A stretch of 64,000 nt of DNA from Piscicola geometra (taxonomy: Eukaryota > Annelida > Clitellata > Hirudinida > Piscicolidae). The notes under the pieces were generated by a model, which had not been told where the DNA came from, ran no database searches, and was given only the letters and a program-made list of their open reading frames with translations. The stretch spans positions 118,501 to 182,500 of the forward strand of contig CALSEQ010000006.1 of NCBI GenBank assembly GCA_943735955.1, written 5' to 3'. Each line of letters begins with the position of its first letter. The stretch's first letter is position 1. Both the position numbers and the translations under genes were made by a program. Of the stretch, positions 61,621 through 64,000 are shown piece after piece.

Positions 61621-64000
61621 ATACATATTTACATATATTGCATATTTACATATATTGCATATTTACATATATTGCATATTTACATATATTGCATATTTAC
61701 ATATATTGCATATTTACATATATTGCATATTTACATATATTGCATATTTACATATATTGCATATTTACATATATTGCATATTTACATATATTGCATATTT
61801 ACATATATTGCGTATTCACATATATTTCGTATTTACATATATTGCATATTTACATATATTGCATATTTATATATATTTCATATTAACATATATTGCATAT
61901 TAACATATATTGCATATTTACATCTATTGCATATTCACATATATTGTATATTTACATATATTGAATATTTAAATATATTGCATATTTACATATATTGCAT
62001 ATTCACATATATTGCATATTTACATATATTGCATATTTACATATATTGCATATTTACATATATCGCATATTTACATATAATGCATATTTACATATATTGC
62101 GTATTTACATATATTGCATATTTACATATATTGCGTATTTACATATATTGCATATTTACATATATTGCATATTTACATATATTGCATATTTACATATATT
62201 GCATATTAACATATATTGCATATTTACATATATTGCATATTTACATAAATTGCATATTTACATATATTGCATACTTACATATATTGCATATTTACATATA
62301 TTGCATATTTACATATATTGCATTATTACATATATTGCATATTTACATATATTGCATATTTACATATATTGCATATTTACATATATTGCATATTTACATA
62401 TATTGCATATTTACATATATTGCATATTTACATATATTGCATATTTACATATATTGCATATTTACATATATTGCAAATTTACATATATTGCATATTTACA
62501 TATATTGCATATTTACATATATTACATATTTACATATATTGCATATTCACATATATTGCATATTTGCATATATTGCATTTTTACATATATTGCATATTTA
62601 CATATATTGCATATTTACATATAATACATATTTACACATATTGCATATTTACATATATTGCATATTTACATATATTGCATATTTACATATATTGCATATT
62701 TACATATATTGCATATTTACATATATTACATACTTACATATATTGCATATTTACATATATTGCATATTTACATATATTGCATATTTACATATATTGCATA
62801 TTTACATATATTGCATATTTACATATATTGCATATTTACATATATTGCTTATTTACATATATTGCATATTTACATATATTGCATATTTACATATATTGCA
62901 TATTTACATATATTGCATATTTACATATATTGCATATTTACATATATTGAATATTTACATATATTGCATATTTACATATATTGCATATTCACATATATTG
63001 CATATTTACATATATTGCATAATTACATATATTGCATATTTACATATATTGCATCTTTACATTTATTGCATATTTACATATATTGCTTCTTTACATATAT
63101 TGCATATTTACACATATTGCATATTTACATATATTGCATATTAACATATATTACATATTTACATATATTGCATATTTACATATATTACATATTTACATAT
63201 ATTACATATTTACATATATTGCATAATTACATTTATTGCATATTTACATATATTGCATATTTACATATATTGCATATTTACATATATTGCATATTTACAT
63301 ATATTGTATATTTACATATATTGCATATTTACATTTATTGCATATTTACATATATTGCATATTTACATATATTGCATATTTACATATATTGCATAATTAA
63401 ATATATTGCATATTTACATTTATTGCATATTTACATATATTGCATATTTACATATATTGCATATTTACATATATTGCATCTTTACATTTATTGCATATTT
63501 ACATATATTACATATTTACATATATTGCATATTTACATATATTACATATTTACATATATTGCATGTTTACATATATTGCATATTTACATATATTGCATAT
63601 TTACACATATTGCATATTTAGATATATTGCATATTTACATATCTTGCATATTTACATATATTGCATATTTACATATATTGCATATTTACATATATTGCAT
63701 ATTTACATATATTGCATATTTACATATATTGCATATTTACATATATTGCATATTTACATAGATTGCATATTTACATTTATTGCATATTTACATATATTGC
63801 ATATTTACATATATTGCATATTTACATATATTGCATATTTACATATATTGCATATTTACATATATTGCATATTTACATAAATTGCATATTTACATATATT
63901 GAATATTTACATATATTGCATAATTAAATATATTGCATATTCACATATATTGCATATTTACATATATTGCCTATTTACATATATTGCATATTTACATATA
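61621..64000 (+). repeat. 2,516-bp tandem unit, second copy, cut by the window edge
   Basis: This copy stays in register with 59,105-61,484 to the last base of the window at a constant offset of 2,516 bp. Four substitutions were seen in about 2.38 kb, roughly 99.8% identity by eye, which makes it one of the most recent events visible. Whether more copies follow lies outside the window. Confidence 0.92.

Larger units (their letters stand above)
1..64000 (+). repeat. 17-bp AT-rich satellite array filling the window
   Basis: Tandem head-to-tail copies of atttacatatattgcat run from base 1 to base 64,000 with no unique sequence between them. The a1 of each monomer falls on multiples of 17 (17, 34, 51 and so on) for the first 6.5 kb, and later shifts are explained by 19 located indels, giving about 3,765 monomers. 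No monomer is inverted: the reverse-complement unit atgcaatatatgtaaat does not appear on this strand. Base composition is strand-asymmetric, with T over A (8:6) and C over G (2:1). Divergence is by substitution, and nearly every position has a recurring variant. The array continues past both edges. A structural or heterochromatic role is an inference from array size; no function is visible in the sequence itself. The species cannot be named. Confidence 0.99.

Noticed and set aside
1..64000. CRISPR array
   Set aside because: The units are contiguous 17-mers with no unique spacers, and no cas-like genes are present.
1..64000. Telomeric repeat
   Set aside because: The unit is not G-rich on either strand, is unlike TTAGGG-type repeats, and shows substitution drift and higher-order structure not expected of telomerase-made ends. 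Long AT-rich telomere units of some yeasts are a remote alternative but do not form 64-kb arrays like this.
1..64000. Centromere identity from a CENP-B box
   Set aside because: The CENP-B box is also 17 bp long but has conserved TTCG and CGGG parts that are absent here. A centromeric role remains possible but is not supported by any motif.
1..64000. tRNA, rRNA, small RNA or transposon sequences hidden in the array
   Set aside because: Every stretch reads as 17-bp monomers; no GC-rich stem, intron, terminal repeat or poly-A signal context interrupts it.
1..64000. Perfect inverted repeats or hairpins between monomers
   Set aside because: Parts such as ATATAT can pair, but the near-match TGCATAT against ATATTGCA is off by one base, and all monomers face the same way, so no extended hairpin is encoded.
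59105..64000. Assembly artefact explaining the 2,516-bp duplication
   Set aside because: It cannot be excluded without reads. However, the copies differ at four or more places, which favours two real copies; kept as a finding with that caveat.

Overview
The whole 64 kb is a single tandem satellite array. The monomer is 17 bp, atttacatatattgcat (A6 T8 C2 G1, 17.6% GC). About 3,765 copies run head to tail on the same strand from the first base to the last. Neither end of the array lies in the window. I see no unique sequence, transposon, RNA gene, promoter or credible protein-coding gene. A satellite of this length with nested higher-order structure points to a eukaryotic nuclear genome, probably constitutive heterochromatin (centromeric, pericentromeric, subtelomeric, or a sex or B chromosome). 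The sequence does not identify the species, and I do not recognise the monomer as a named satellite.

I number the monomer a1 t2 t3 t4 a5 c6 a7 t8 a9 t10 a11 t12 t13 g14 c15 a16 t17. Variation is almost all single substitutions. Frequent ones are T4A (attaac), A16G (gcgt), T17A (gcaaat), A9C (acatct), A9T (acattt), A11T (atattttgc), A11C, T2C, C6T, A5G, A1G and G14T. The 17-bp phase holds across the window apart from 19 net length changes, all located: one missing g at 6,579-6,594, one extra t near 25,735, TA-rich 18- and 19-mers between 49.7 and 53.6 kb, and 8-bp half-monomers plus 16-mers between 55.1 and 59.0 kb. Strings of variant monomers act as fingerprints and reveal layered larger duplications, nearly all whole multiples of 17 bp.

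Layout: 0-12.2 kb is a mosaic with tandem units of 1,071 and 2,244 bp and a 3.1 kb block repeated at a 5,473 bp offset. From 12.3 to 18.6 kb there is a 1.33-1.53 kb higher-order repeat. From 18.6 to 24.2 kb there is a 2.0-2.4 kb composite of 595 and about 800 bp parts. From 24.2 to 33.7 kb there are 765 and 2,176 bp units. From 29.5 to 41.7 kb 1,139 bp units recur. A 4.2 kb block at 31.1-35.3 kb recurs at 39.7-44.0 kb. From 44 to 49.2 kb there is a roughly 1 kb unit, paired as 2 kb. From 48.9 to 53.9 kb there are 1,414 and 1,532 bp units. From 54.8 to 59.2 kb there are 1,103 and 2,657 bp offsets carrying the half-monomers. From 59.1 kb to the end there is a 2,516 bp tandem duplication that is nearly identical. 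Block edges are read by eye and are good to a few monomers.

The long open frames on the plus strand are an artefact. The consensus has no stop codon in any plus-strand frame, and because 17 is not a multiple of three, any frame reads a 17-residue repeat every 51 bases. The minus strand carries one TAA per monomer and closes all frames every 51 bases.
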